Shown here: piece by piece, positions 42,237 to 51,491 of the stretch | How the letters are laid out: each line of letters opens with the position of its first letter | How positions within the stretch are numbered: the stretch's first letter is position 1 | Assembly (NCBI GenBank): GCA_030429705.1 | Contig: JAUIES010000005.1 | Location: 1-64,000 of the forward strand | DNA length: 64,000 nt | Source: Phycisphaerae bacterium | Lineage (GTDB): Bacteria; Planctomycetota; Phycisphaerae; Phycisphaerales; UBA1924 | Direction: 5' to 3' | Position numbers and translations under genes: made by a program | Notes under the pieces: generated by a model | Told to the model about the DNA's origin: nothing | The model's input: the letters and a program-made list of their open reading frames with translations, nothing else | Database searches by the model: none

Positions 42237-42265
42237 TTGGTCACACCCGTCGAATAGACTATAAC
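42237..42265 (+). promoter_or_regulatory. Candidate sigma-70-type promoter of the GH13 amylase gene
   Basis: TTGGTC (42237-42242) and TATAAC (42260-42265) are spaced by 17 bp. The -10 matches five of six consensus positions; the -35 is weak. Transcription would start near 42272, about 40 bp before ATG 42313. Confidence 0.4.
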
Positions 42266-42312
42266 CGGGGAACTTCGGACCGGCTTTGCTGGCGATCAAG
42301 GGAGAAACGGGT

Positions 42313-45057
42313 ATGTGGATTCGACGCACGCTGACGGCTGGATTTTCGACGGTGGTGATGCTTGCTGCTGCGGATCACGCTGCGGCCCAAGCGAACCCGG
42401 TGATTTTGCAGTGGTTTGAAACCGAGTGGGACGATATCGAACGACGGATGCCAGACTTTTTCCTTGCCGGCTATGGAGCAGTCTGGCTTCCGCCACCCTC
42501 GAAAGCGTCGTATCAGAGCCCGGGCTATGACCCGTTCGACCGATTTGATCTTGGTCAGCCCCCGATTTTGGCGACAGGTTCGGGACGCGCCCGGACGACT
42601 TACGGCACCGAACAGTCTTTTCGTGCGATGGTTGACGAGTTTCATCGGGCCAACGCGCTCGTATACATCGATGCGATCCTGAATCACAACTCCGGTCGTA
42701 CGACTTCCGATGCGTTTCTGGAGCAGGGCGGTTGGCCGGGGTTCTGGATCCCTCGTGAAAACCCGGCGCGTGACAAGTTGCCGACCGACGACTGGGGCGA
42801 TTTCCACGGTGGTAATGGAGCAGGGTTTCTTCAATCTGAAAACCCAGGGGGGGCAAACTATCATCTGACAGATGGCGATCTGGTCGCGCTTATCGATATT
42901 GCACCTGCAACGAACCATCAGTTCATCCGCAACCCTGTGTCTGCCGGCGATCCGCTCAATATCCCGGCCGGGACCCTGTACAACAAGCCAGACCCGAAGA
43001 ATGCGCGGACCTACCCCGACACAAATCTTGCTCCGGTATGGATTGAGAACCCGGGGACGAGTCGAAATGAGGGCTGGAGTTACTACCGGTTTCCGTTCAA
43101 TACAGCCAATGAGTCTGCCGGGGATGCGGTTACAGAGAATACAACCGGGTATTTGATTCGTTGGGCCAGGTGGATGCACGAGGTCCAGGGGATCGACGGC
43201 ATGCGCCTCGATGCACACAAGCACATGCCAACATGGTTCTGGGATACCTTTTTCGATGCAGCGGTGCATCAGGCAAGAATCGACCCCAGGGGTGAGCGTG
43301 TGAATGCCTTCACCTTTGGTGAAAATGTGGCTGGCAACTTCGATATTCTGGCGAATTACACGCGGAAGGATGCGTTTGCGACGCGCGACTCGCTGGATAT
43401 TCAGGGGTCGGCACGATTGCGAGAGATCGTCAACGCCGGCGGATTTGGATCGTGGGGGGGACTATTTTCCAATGCCGACACGGCACTGCTCGATGTCGCG
43501 GACAATGGTATCTCGGATGGTTCGCTCGGCGTCGCTCATGTGTTCAGCCATGACAATGGAACGGCGGGCGATGGCACGGCGATGCCGGTCATCCCGAGTG
43601 TGCGCCAGCGCGGCTATCCGCAGCAGGCATTCCTGTTGATGCGTCCGGGTCGCACGATCGTGTATCACCACGGCCGGGGCGTCCCGCGATCAGGCGGATT
43701 CTTCCCGCGCGAAGGAATTCCGAACGCGCTCGGGCATGAGCCGATCGGGAATACGCTCGACGACACCATGACGAATCTCGTTCAGTTGCACAATCAGATC
43801 GGGATCGGCGAATACAACCAACTCAATAGTTCGATCAGCGATGTACTGGTCTATGAACGAGCGACGAATGGCATGGCGAACTGCCTGGTTGCGGTCAACG
43901 ATCGATTCGACGCTGGCGTCAACACGATCACGGTGACCACGCAGTATGCAGCCGGCACACGCCTGCACGAGCAAACCGGCAATGCAAGCGACGCGACTGT
44001 GGATCCGACCAATGCAATTCCTCAAGTCCTTGTTGTTGGAAGTGGGGGGCAGGTCACGCTGACTGTGCCACGCAATGTCTCGACGACCGGCACAGAACAC
44101 GGCAGGGGATTTGTCGTGTATTCAGAAGCGTTACCCAATGGCACGCTGACTGTTTCGAATCAATCGGGTGTCGTTCCGGCGGACCCGGCACACTTCCCGC
44201 CGTTCTTCCGCAGGTTGAATGCGATTCCTGTTGTGTCCGCCGACACATTCCGCATTACGCTCGCCACTTCGCAAGCGGATTCACAGGATCCGAACACGGA
44301 TGACAACGCCCTGTTCAAGATTGACGCGGGTGTTGTCGATCGCAATGGCAGCGGCGGCGATGATTTCCCGTGGGTCAACCCGGTGTTGCGCGGTTACGAA
44401 CAGTTTCTGACCATCAACGCTCCGACTTTTGGTTCGGGTGGCACGACTGGGACTTATTCACAGGACATCGACGCGACCGGTCTGGATGAAGGATTTCACT
44501 ACATCTCGACGATCGCGTTTCGCCATCGACCCGCGTTTGCGTCGCCGTTGTTCCGCGAGTGGCGTGAAGTGGTCTATATTGATCGATTAGAAGCGCCGTT
44601 GGATGTGCCCGGCCTCGGTGAGCCGCTGACCGACCCATCGTTCGAGTTCCGGATCCTCAATCCAGATCGAACGGTCACTGGTGTTCACACCTTCCTCGAC
44701 CTCGATTCGACCGATGATCCGGTCGCGATGGCCAGCGTTTTTAATGCCGCCACAAAATGGGATCGTTCGGAGTGGCGTCGCGCTTTTGATGCACCGATGT
44801 CTGATGGCTTGCACAGACTGACCGTTGTCGCGTTCGAACACTCAGGTCGCGCGACCGTCGTTGAGTTGCCGTTTCAGGTCGGAGATTGCGTCGTCGATTT
44901 CGCTGAACCCTTCGGCGTGCTCGACTTCTTCGATGTGGCAGCATTTCTCAGTGCTTTTGCCGGTGGTGACTTGGCTGCAGACCTGACGGGTGATGGCTTG
45001 CTCGATTTCTTTGATGTTGCAGCGTTCTTGAGTTCGTTCAGTGCTGGTTGTCCGTGA
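42313..45057 (+). CDS. Secreted GH13 alpha-amylase with GC-type dockerin-like tail
   Basis: The 914-residue product has a signal peptide (cleavage after HAAAQA, about residue 26) and a GH13 catalytic barrel with DAILNHNS (120-127), nucleophile Asp300 in GMRLDAHKH, acid/base Glu337 in TFGENVAG and Asp414 in FSHDNG. Two or more beta domains follow. The end is a Cys-flanked tandem of LDFFDVAAFLS (residues about 872-912), a GC-type dockerin-like module of Phycisphaerae. It probably anchors or sorts the enzyme outside the cell. The start at 42313 has AAGGGAG upstream. The 3' end overlaps the convergent GH13 gene by 20 bp. Confidence 0.93.
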   Translation: MWIRRTLTAGFSTVVMLAAADHAAAQANPVILQWFETEWDDIERRMPDFFLAGYGAVWLPPPSKASYQSPGYDPFDRFDLGQPPILATGSGRARTTYGTEQSFRAMVDEFHRANALVYIDAILNHNSGRTTSDAFLEQGGWPGFWIPRENPARDKLPTDDWGDFHGGNGAGFLQSENPGGANYHLTDGDLVALIDIAPATNHQFIRNPVSAGDPLNIPAGTLYNKPDPKNARTYPDTNLAPVWIENPGTSRNEGWSYYRFPFNTANESAGDAVTENTTGYLIRWARWMHEVQGIDGMRLDAHKHMPTWFWDTFFDAAVHQARIDPRGERVNAFTFGENVAGNFDILANYTRKDAFATRDSLDIQGSARLREIVNAGGFGSWGGLFSNADTALLDVADNGISDGSLGVAHVFSHDNGTAGDGTAMPVIPSVRQRGYPQQAFLLMRPGRTIVYHHGRGVPRSGGFFPREGIPNALGHEPIGNTLDDTMTNLVQLHNQIGIGEYNQLNSSISDVLVYERATNGMANCLVAVNDRFDAGVNTITVTTQYAAGTRLHEQTGNASDATVDPTNAIPQVLVVGSGGQVTLTVPRNVSTTGTEHGRGFVVYSEALPNGTLTVSNQSGVVPADPAHFPPFFRRLNAIPVVSADTFRITLATSQADSQDPNTDDNALFKIDAGVVDRNGSGGDDFPWVNPVLRGYEQFLTINAPTFGSGGTTGTYSQDIDATGLDEGFHYISTIAFRHRPAFASPLFREWREVVYIDRLEAPLDVPGLGEPLTDPSFEFRILNPDRTVTGVHTFLDLDSTDDPVAMASVFNAATKWDRSEWRRAFDAPMSDGLHRLTVVAFEHSGRATVVELPFQVGDCVVDFAEPFGVLDFFDVAAFLSAFAGGDLAADLTGDGLLDFFDVAAFLSSFSAGCP

Positions 45058-46645
45058 TGTCGATGACATAGCCGGTGTAGGGGGCGAGTTCGAGCACCGG
45101 ATAGATCGAGTTTGTTGTAACCGGACTGCTGTGCAAGAGTTCGCGGGCAGGTTCGCCATGGGCCGGGTGGATGCGATAGTCCGCGATTGGTTGGTCGGAG
45201 AGATTGACGACGATCATGAGCGATTCGGTGGCTGTCGTTCGCTCATACGCAAGCACCGCGTCATGAGCAGTTTCAAGAAGGGTGAACGAACCGATCGAGA
45301 GCGACTTGTGTTTCGATCGGAGGCGAATAAGCCGACGGTAATGATTGAGCAATGAACCATCCCGCTCGTCCTGCACCTCGACATTGACGGTTCGAGTGTT
45401 GTTGTTGAGTTCCCGCCAGGGCTTGCCCGTCGTAAAACCGGCATGACTTGCGTCACTCGTCCATTGCATCGGCGTACGGATATCTGGGTCAGGTTTGGTA
45501 CCGGTCATGCCGATTTCTTCGCCGTAGTAGATGAAGGGCGTGCCGGGGAGTGTCATCAACAGCGTGGCTGCCAAAGCGGACCGCTGCATCGATCCGCCAA
45601 GTCGGTCCAAGATGCGGTCCATATCATGGTTGCCGATGAATGTGCTGAAGTCGTCAAAACGACCGGTCTTGTCGAGGTCCGCCAATGCTGTAACAAGGAA
45701 TGAAGTGTCGGACCCATTGATTGAAGACTGGATGGCGCTCGCAAGCGGGAACGCAAAGGCCGAGTCAACTCCACGCTCGATATAGCGATTGATCGTGTCG
45801 AGGTCAGACCAGACTTCGCCGACGAGGAATGCGCTTGGCTTTTCACGATGCATGGCAGTGTTGTAATCGGCAAGCCAATCGAGGGTCTCCGGCGTGTTTT
45901 CAAAGGTCACGCCGTCTTCGATCAGGTGTTTTATCGCATCGAGCCGGAGCCCATCAGCGTGCATATCGGTGAGCCAGAATTTCGAAAAATCATGGATCAT
46001 GGCTGTCGCGTCGGGTGAGCGCAGGTTGAAGTCCGGCATGCCATGCCAGAACCACCCGTAGTACATCATCCCGTTCTGCTGCTGGAACTGCGGGTGCCAG
46101 ACTGTGTGCTGCGGCTCACCCGGGCCGCGTGCGGGGGCATCGGTCCAGACGAACCAATCGTGTGTTTCTGAGTCAACAGAAACAGCCTTCTGAAACCACG
46201 GGTGTTCGATCGAACAGTGATTGATGACGGTATCGACGATAACCCTGATGCCACGCGCATGACAAGCATCCATCAATGCCAGAAAATCGGCCTCGGTGCC
46301 GTATTCAGGATCGACTTCTTTGTAGTTGGTGACATCGTACCCGTGGTAACTCGGCGACTCTGCAATGGGCATGAGCCAGATCGCGGTGATGCCAAGATCG
46401 GTGGTTGTAGCCGGGTCGCCGTCGTTGAGGTAGTCGAGCCGTTCGATGATGCCGCGCAGATCGCCGATGCCGTCTCCAGCGAGCGGGCCGGTCGTCGAGT
46501 CAGCAAATGATCGGACGAAAATCTCATAGAAGACAGCATTACGCCACCAGTCGGTTATCTCAGTTGATGTGAAGGGCGATGCCCAGGCAGAGGACAGACC
46601 TGTCAGGCAAGCTGTCAGTGTAAAACTATTGATGAAGGACTTCAT
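45038..46645 (-). CDS. Exported GH13 alpha-amylase/alpha-glucosidase
   Basis: A 535-residue enzyme with a signal peptide (MKSFINSFTLTACLTGLSSA...), barrel landmarks DTVINH (138-143), nucleophile Asp236 in GLRLDAIKH, acid/base Glu277 in LVGEVW and Asp341 in IGNHDMDR, and a short C-terminal beta domain. It resembles oligo-alpha-glucoside-cleaving amylases rather than the dockerin-tailed neighbour. AGAGAGG precedes ATG 46645. It probably works on the maltodextrins released by the neighbour; the two genes converge with a 20-bp overlap. Confidence 0.94.
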   Translation of the reverse strand: MKSFINSFTLTACLTGLSSAWASPFTSTEITDWWRNAVFYEIFVRSFADSTTGPLAGDGIGDLRGIIERLDYLNDGDPATTTDLGITAIWLMPIAESPSYHGYDVTNYKEVDPEYGTEADFLALMDACHARGIRVIVDTVINHCSIEHPWFQKAVSVDSETHDWFVWTDAPARGPGEPQHTVWHPQFQQQNGMMYYGWFWHGMPDFNLRSPDATAMIHDFSKFWLTDMHADGLRLDAIKHLIEDGVTFENTPETLDWLADYNTAMHREKPSAFLVGEVWSDLDTINRYIERGVDSAFAFPLASAIQSSINGSDTSFLVTALADLDKTGRFDDFSTFIGNHDMDRILDRLGGSMQRSALAATLLMTLPGTPFIYYGEEIGMTGTKPDPDIRTPMQWTSDASHAGFTTGKPWRELNNNTRTVNVEVQDERDGSLLNHYRRLIRLRSKHKSLSIGSFTLLETAHDAVLAYERTTATESLMIVVNLSDQPIADYRIHPAHGEPARELLHSSPVTTNSIYPVLELAPYTGYVIDITDNQH

Positions 46646-46739
46646 GTGCGCAACCTCTCTTGCCAGTCGAACGGGACGAGTGATTGTATTCATCGGTGCG
46701 ACAGCCTTGCATCGCTCGGCTATAGGGCAACAATACGAC

Positions 46740-47165
46740 ATGGTTGATCAGCACGCTTCGGACAGTCCGTTACCCATTCGTGGAACTGAAAATCGACTGG
46801 TGGATGATGTAAATGCATTGATCTCCGAGTCGTTGATTCGCCAGTTGGTCGAGTCGTTTTATGGGCGAGTCATCCGTGATGAAACGCTTGGTGCCATTTT
46901 CGACGGAGCTGTCGCTGATTGGCCGACGCATTTGTCGAAGATGTGCGATTTCTGGTCGGCCGTAGTGCTGCAATCCGGGCGATATGCTGGTCGACCGCTT
47001 GAGGCTCACCAAGCGCTTGATGCGATTCAACCAGAGCAATTCGATGATTGGCTTCAACTTTGGGAAGCCGTGGTTCAGGAGGTTGTGCCGAATCCGGTGC
47101 AGAGTCAGTTCATCGTGCCCGCCCAACGGATGGCGAGCCACATGCGTCGTCGCCTGTTTGCCTAG
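46740..47165 (+). CDS. Group III truncated haemoglobin
   Basis: The 141-residue product matches the group III (P) truncated haemoglobin pattern, as in Campylobacter Ctb: Tyr41 of SFYGRV at B10, His64 of WPTHLSKM near E7, KMCDFWSAVVLQSG and the proximal His90 in PLEAHQAL (F8), followed by Trp104 in FDDWLQLW. Such proteins bind O2 or NO and may help in oxygen delivery or detoxification. ATG 46740 excludes upstream codons that belong to the amylase control region. It ends overlapping by 4 bp the convergent redox operon. Confidence 0.92.
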   Translation: MVDQHASDSPLPIRGTENRLVDDVNALISESLIRQLVESFYGRVIRDETLGAIFDGAVADWPTHLSKMCDFWSAVVLQSGRYAGRPLEAHQALDAIQPEQFDDWLQLWEAVVQEVVPNPVQSQFIVPAQRMASHMRRRLFA

Positions 47166-47914
47166 TCGATCGGCGTGATGTGTGCTGCGGTTGTATCGAG
47201 CACGGGTAAGCCGCCAGATTCGCTCAGCCAACCTTCAATGCGGACAGGTTGGGCAACGAGCGCCAGGACCGCCGGTTCCAGTTTCGTCGAGCCGTCCACA
47301 CGCAGGAGCGGGAAGAGCGATTCGGTTGGTGTGTTATTCGTAACGACAAGCGGGGGGAGCCCGCCCATGAGGCACAGCGTGGCGCACGCCTTGTGCGTCT
47401 TGCCGTCGCCAGGCTTCATGGCCCCGAGGTAGCATTTGCCGTCAACGATTTCAGTGATGAGTGTGATTTGTCTCCGGGTGTTCGTTGAGTTGCCTCGTGG
47501 GACTGTTTGGTCATGAATTGCTGCAATTGCGTCGAGGTCTGGACTGAGTTCGATCATGCGCCGCGATGCTCGGGCAAGTCGATACCCCTTGACGCGACAT
47601 GACATGTCGGCAAACGGCGAAACCCGGTCGGCAACGCCGTACTTGCCCATGCCAACAATCAAATATGAACCTTCGCCTTCGACCTCAAGCATCGGATACG
47701 GCTCAAGCCGAATGACACCGGACCAGTGTTGTTCAGCAGCACTATCCCAGACGGCCGGTCCTGGGTTTCGTTGCGTTGTCGTCAGGATGACGGCCATCAC
47801 GCCGAGCCAACAGAACAGACCCGTGACCAATAAACGCACGAACTTGCGGTGCCGAGCAGAGAGCGGCAAATAGCCGACATAGATGGTGTGACCGGGGGTG
47901 GATTGTTCAGGCAT
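47162..47914 (-). CDS. Membrane-anchored Cys-motif protein in redox operon, unknown function
   Basis: The 250-residue product has one membrane helix (about residues 27-47) and a periplasmic domain. Its most striking feature is KCYLGAMKPGDGKTHKACAT (residues 160-179) followed by CLMGGLPP, giving Cys161, His174, Cys177 and Cys181 arranged like a metal or cofactor site. I do not know the family name. The ATG at 47914 is preceded by AAGGTGG and overlaps the Rieske gene's stop by 8 bp. It is the last gene of the four-gene redox operon. Confidence 0.72.
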   Translation of the reverse strand: MPEQSTPGHTIYVGYLPLSARHRKFVRLLVTGLFCWLGVMAVILTTTQRNPGPAVWDSAAEQHWSGVIRLEPYPMLEVEGEGSYLIVGMGKYGVADRVSPFADMSCRVKGYRLARASRRMIELSPDLDAIAAIHDQTVPRGNSTNTRRQITLITEIVDGKCYLGAMKPGDGKTHKACATLCLMGGLPPLVVTNNTPTESLFPLLRVDGSTKLEPAVLALVAQPVRIEGWLSESGGLPVLDTTAAHITPID

Positions 47915-48989
47915 GCAAACCACCTTCTAGATCCGGAATCGGCGCCGGTTTCGTGGGTGTGCCCGGAGGATTTGGATCAGGATTGAGCAGGACGGACCGC
48001 CCTTCGATCCGTACATCGAAGGTTGGTATCTTCTCCGTATAGGGTGGGGGGCTGCACCCATCTTCAGGGTTGTATTGGTACCCATGCCATGGGCATGTGA
48101 TACAGCCTCCGACAATTTGACCTTCTGCGAGTGGGCCGCCCTGATGCGCACACACATTGGAAACCGCACGGAATCCGTTCTCATGGCGGTAGAGTGCGAT
48201 TCGTTCACCATTTGGGATCGAGACGAGTTTGGCCGAGCCTTCTGCGATCTCGTCGATGGTGGCTGCGACGATCCAGCCGTCGGCATCCGCGGCGGGCTCT
48301 GGGTCGGTTGGTGTGTGATCGCGCGCCCGCTCGTGCAGGCCGGCGAGCAGATGAAGCGTCGATACAAACGCCACACCAATCGCAACAACCACGGCGTAGA
48401 TCGGGCTTGTTTCGCTTTGCAGCGCTCCGAGCAACACATGGGCCACGACCAGTCCATATGCCAGATAGACCAACATATGGAGTGCTTTCCAGGTCCGGTG
48501 GCCGAGATTGGCGAGCCAGAAGTCATGACTGGTTGCAGCCATCGCGAAGAAGATGACCAAAGCAAACAGCCCGAGAAACTCGAATGGAAACGAACTGACT
48601 TTGTTGAATCCTGTGGGTAGCAGGACGATCGCGGACACGGGGTTTTGCAACCCAAATCCACCATAGTACAGTGTCGCCAGAACCGCATGAAACAGGGCGA
48701 CAACGAAAAACGCCACACCAAGGTGTCTTCGGTTGTAGAGAAGGGGGGCTGCGAGATCAGTCCACCTGGATATCGGGCCGATGCAGAGAATGATGTGCAG
48801 TAGCAAGAACGCAAGTGTGCTCAGGCCGCGGATCAGGAGGATCGGGAGATCAATTTGATTGGGGGGGCTGTGTGTCAACATGCCAACCCCGACGAAACAC
48901 CCCAAGTAAGTGACGATGAGTGTGATGAGTATCAGGTCGTAGGTGCGCTTGTGGCTGTTCCATTGCACCCAGCGATATGCATTGGTCAC
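47907..48989 (-). CDS. Ferric-reductase-like membrane domain fused to a Rieske [2Fe-2S] domain
   Basis: The 360-residue fusion has six or so helices of the ferric-reductase/MsrQ type with candidate haem ligands (His65, His101, His171, His184), then from about residue 237 a Rieske domain with cluster ligands Cys280 and His282 (CAHQGG) and Cys299 and His302 (CPWHGY). It could pass electrons from the membrane through haem to a periplasmic or cytoplasmic partner, depending on topology. Joining these two modules in one chain is uncommon to my knowledge. The start overlaps the upstream small gene (ATGA). Confidence 0.9.
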   Translation of the reverse strand: MTNAYRWVQWNSHKRTYDLILITLIVTYLGCFVGVGMLTHSPPNQIDLPILLIRGLSTLAFLLLHIILCIGPISRWTDLAAPLLYNRRHLGVAFFVVALFHAVLATLYYGGFGLQNPVSAIVLLPTGFNKVSSFPFEFLGLFALVIFFAMAATSHDFWLANLGHRTWKALHMLVYLAYGLVVAHVLLGALQSETSPIYAVVVAIGVAFVSTLHLLAGLHERARDHTPTDPEPAADADGWIVAATIDEIAEGSAKLVSIPNGERIALYRHENGFRAVSNVCAHQGGPLAEGQIVGGCITCPWHGYQYNPEDGCSPPPYTEKIPTFDVRIEGRSVLLNPDPNPPGTPTKPAPIPDLEGGLHA

Positions 48990-49150
48990 GGTGATCCTCC
49001 GGGTGCCACTGGATCAGGTGACGGTTGTTCGATGTCCCCGAGCAATGTTCGGTCAGGACGAAGAGTCAAGAGCACAATGGTGCCGACGATAAGCACCGGC
49101 GCAAGCAGGACCCAGGTCCGAAAGTGCCGACGACGCAGGACGCGTTCCAT
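48986..49150 (-). CDS. 54-residue single-helix membrane protein in redox operon
   Basis: The product has a basic N-terminus (MERVLRRRHFRTW), one membrane helix (residues 14-30) and a Pro-rich C-terminus. No family is known to me. The ATG overlaps the stop of the upstream gene (TAATG), and its own stop overlaps the Rieske fusion gene (ATGA), so all are translationally linked. Such tight coupling in a conserved-looking order supports a real gene despite its size. It may be an assembly subunit of the redox complex. Confidence 0.7.
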   Translation of the reverse strand: MERVLRRRHFRTWVLLAPVLIVGTIVLLTLRPDRTLLGDIEQPSPDPVAPGGSP

Positions 49151-49383
49151 TATTCTTGCTCCGGTATTCGCTCTGGTTTTGTCAAAGTTGCCCATCGGCG
49201 GAGCAGAACCGGCCACACAACGACGACCCCGGGTAGCAACAGCAACCGCACATGTTTCGGGGATCGCACCGTCGCGGGATCGATCGCTTGTATGCCTCGG
49301 CACAGAAAAGGCACGGCAAATGCCATGCCCAGCACGGCATAAACGGCGAGTCCGACGAGGAGGAACAAGATGACATGCGACAT
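49150..49383 (-). CDS. 77-residue two-helix membrane protein, first gene of redox operon
   Basis: The product has two hydrophobic helices (about residues 4-25 and 44-59) joined by a loop that carries FLCRGIQAIDPATVR, then LLLPGVVVVWPVLLRRW. This pattern resembles small proteins seen near Rieske and ferric-reductase-like genes in several bacteria (my recollection, not searched). ATG 49383 is the likely start. It overlaps the next gene at TAATG. The operon's promoter should be in the 281-bp gap above it, shared with the histidine kinase on the other strand. Confidence 0.72.
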   Translation of the reverse strand: MSHVILFLLVGLAVYAVLGMAFAVPFLCRGIQAIDPATVRSPKHVRLLLLPGVVVVWPVLLRRWATLTKPERIPEQE

Positions 49384-49664
49384 GGAGGCAATTACCCTTG
49401 TGAGAATGACGACTTGTGAGTCTAGCAGAACCACGAACGGTCCTTTGGGCCGTCATATTCCGCTGCTCGGATTTGAGTCGTGCACCCCAATTTGTGGGGG
49501 CAACAGCACTATTGTGGACACGAATGATCTTGTTTTCGACCGATTGCGTTGCGCTTCCATGCGTTGGGCATCAAATCTGGCGCAAACACTGTTGTCTCAA
49601 CGATTGAGATAACTTGGAGGAGTGGAAAGCCCGATTCTGAGGGGAGGGCTCGTCTGATGTCGAT

Positions 49665-51491
49665 GTGAGTCCACGCAACACATTCATGAGGCAAGTAGAT
49701 CAGATGTCGCGGACTGGTAATCAGAATATGACGGTCGTCAACTCGAAGGAACGAAGCCGCCTTGAGCGATCGGGACGACTGCACTGGTTCCACTGGGTGG
49801 TGGTGGGGCTTTCTCTCGCATTGACCTTGGGTGCGTGGCAGTTTTCAAAGAAGCAAGTCCACAAACAGGTCGAGCGGCAGTTTGATCGCGAATACACACA
49901 GGTGATCGCGCTCGTGAAAGAACGCATGATCAAGTACGAAGATGCGCTCTGGGCCGGCGTGGGTCTCTATAGCGCGTCGTCGCAAGGCGTTGATCTTGAC
50001 CAATGGAAACGGTACAGCGAGAGCATTCGCATCGAGCAGAAATACCCCGGCATCATGGGTATCGGTGTCATTAAGAATATTCCGATCGGAGAGTTGGGCT
50101 CTTTTCAACGAGCGCAACGCGAGGAACGACCTGGCTTCACGGTCTACCCAGAACACGACCGCGATATCAGCATGCCCATCACCTACATCGAGCCGATTGA
50201 GGACAATGATCCCGCCGTCGGTCTTGATATGGCTCACGAAACGAATCGATTGACGGCTGCGCTGCGAGCACGCGATACTGGCACGGCGCAGATCACCGGT
50301 CCGATTGTTCTGGTGCAAGACTCTGCCCGTACACCAGGTTTCCTGTTTTTTGCGCCCATGTATTCCAACGGAGCCAGGTCTCTCGACGAGGCTGAAGGCT
50401 CTGAGTTTACAGGGTTGGTGTATGCCCCGTTTGTAGTGCAGCGATTGATGGAAGGTACTCTGGACGACGAGAATCGGCATGTTGGCATTCGGTTAAGCGA
50501 TGGCGATGAGCCGCTGTACGATGAGTTGATCTCTGACGAGGATGACTTTGACGATGATCCACTCTTCAAGCGATCTGAGTCAGTCGCCATGTTTGGTCGT
50601 GAATGGAATTTTGATATCTGGAGTTCCAAATCGTTCCGAGTTGCGCAGCAGAGCACACAGCCTCAGATGATTCTCATTGGCGGGATCATCATCGATTGCC
50701 TGCTGATCGGGCTCTTCGTCTTGCTGACGCGTGCAAATCGATATGCGCTCGCGTATGCAGATGATGCGACTGCCAAGTTGCAGGATCGAAACGGAGAACT
50801 CGAGCAGTTTGTGTACACAGCGTCACATGATCTCAAATCACCTCTGTTGACGATTCAGGGTTTCGCTGGATTGCTGCAACACGATATTAAAGTTGGCGAA
50901 CAGGGCCGTCTGCACGAGTTTGCCGAACGCATACAACAGGGTGCGGATCGAATGCGACGGAATATTGACGACCTGTTGGAGTTGAGTCGAATCGGTCGGG
51001 TCGCAGACGAGCAACAGGTCATCGAGCCGTCCAAGATGATTGAGCAGTTGGTGGCCGAGTTTGAATCGCAGATTGAAGATGCGCAGGCGACGGTGTCGAT
51101 CCAGCCCGACATGCCCTTGATCACTGCAGATGCCGATCGCATCAGACAGGTTTTCGCCAACTTACTAGCCAATGCGCTGAAGTATGGCACGCCGGAGATG
51201 GGTCAGATGCACATCTCGATTGAGGGCGTTTTAAGTGAGCATGAAGTTCAATTGTCACTTTCCGACAATGGGCCGGGCATCGATCCGATGTATCGAGAGA
51301 AAATATTTGGGTTGTTTCAGCGGCTTGAATCAGAGGCCGAAGGTACGGGCGTTGGTCTGGCGATCGCCAAGCGCGTTGCCGATGTCCATAACGGTCGAAT
51401 CTGGGTCGAGGATGCACCGGGTGGGGGGGCAAAGTTCGTTCTTGCGATCCCGCGTCAGGCCTCACAAGAGCGAATGAGAAAGGCAGCATGA
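49665..51491 (+). CDS. CHASE-domain histidine kinase
   Basis: The roughly 608-residue protein has an N-terminal helix, a periplasmic CHASE sensor domain (about residues 85-290, with PGIMGIGVIKNIPIGELG and FAPMYSNG), a second helix near residue 330, a HisKA domain (phospho-acceptor His near residue 388 in TASHDLKSP) and an HATPase_c domain (NALKYG, NGPGIDP, GTGVGLAIAKR). CHASE domains sense small extracellular ligands. The GTG start is uncertain; ATG codons at 49686, 49704 and 49728 lie in frame, and none has an ideal ribosome binding site. The response regulator gene overlaps its stop (ATGA). Confidence 0.93.
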   Translation: MSPRNTFMRQVDQMSRTGNQNMTVVNSKERSRLERSGRLHWFHWVVVGLSLALTLGAWQFSKKQVHKQVERQFDREYTQVIALVKERMIKYEDALWAGVGLYSASSQGVDLDQWKRYSESIRIEQKYPGIMGIGVIKNIPIGELGSFQRAQREERPGFTVYPEHDRDISMPITYIEPIEDNDPAVGLDMAHETNRLTAALRARDTGTAQITGPIVLVQDSARTPGFLFFAPMYSNGARSLDEAEGSEFTGLVYAPFVVQRLMEGTLDDENRHVGIRLSDGDEPLYDELISDEDDFDDDPLFKRSESVAMFGREWNFDIWSSKSFRVAQQSTQPQMILIGGIIIDCLLIGLFVLLTRANRYALAYADDATAKLQDRNGELEQFVYTASHDLKSPLLTIQGFAGLLQHDIKVGEQGRLHEFAERIQQGADRMRRNIDDLLELSRIGRVADEQQVIEPSKMIEQLVAEFESQIEDAQATVSIQPDMPLITADADRIRQVFANLLANALKYGTPEMGQMHISIEGVLSEHEVQLSLSDNGPGIDPMYREKIFGLFQRLESEAEGTGVGLAIAKRVADVHNGRIWVEDAPGGGAKFVLAIPRQASQERMRKAA

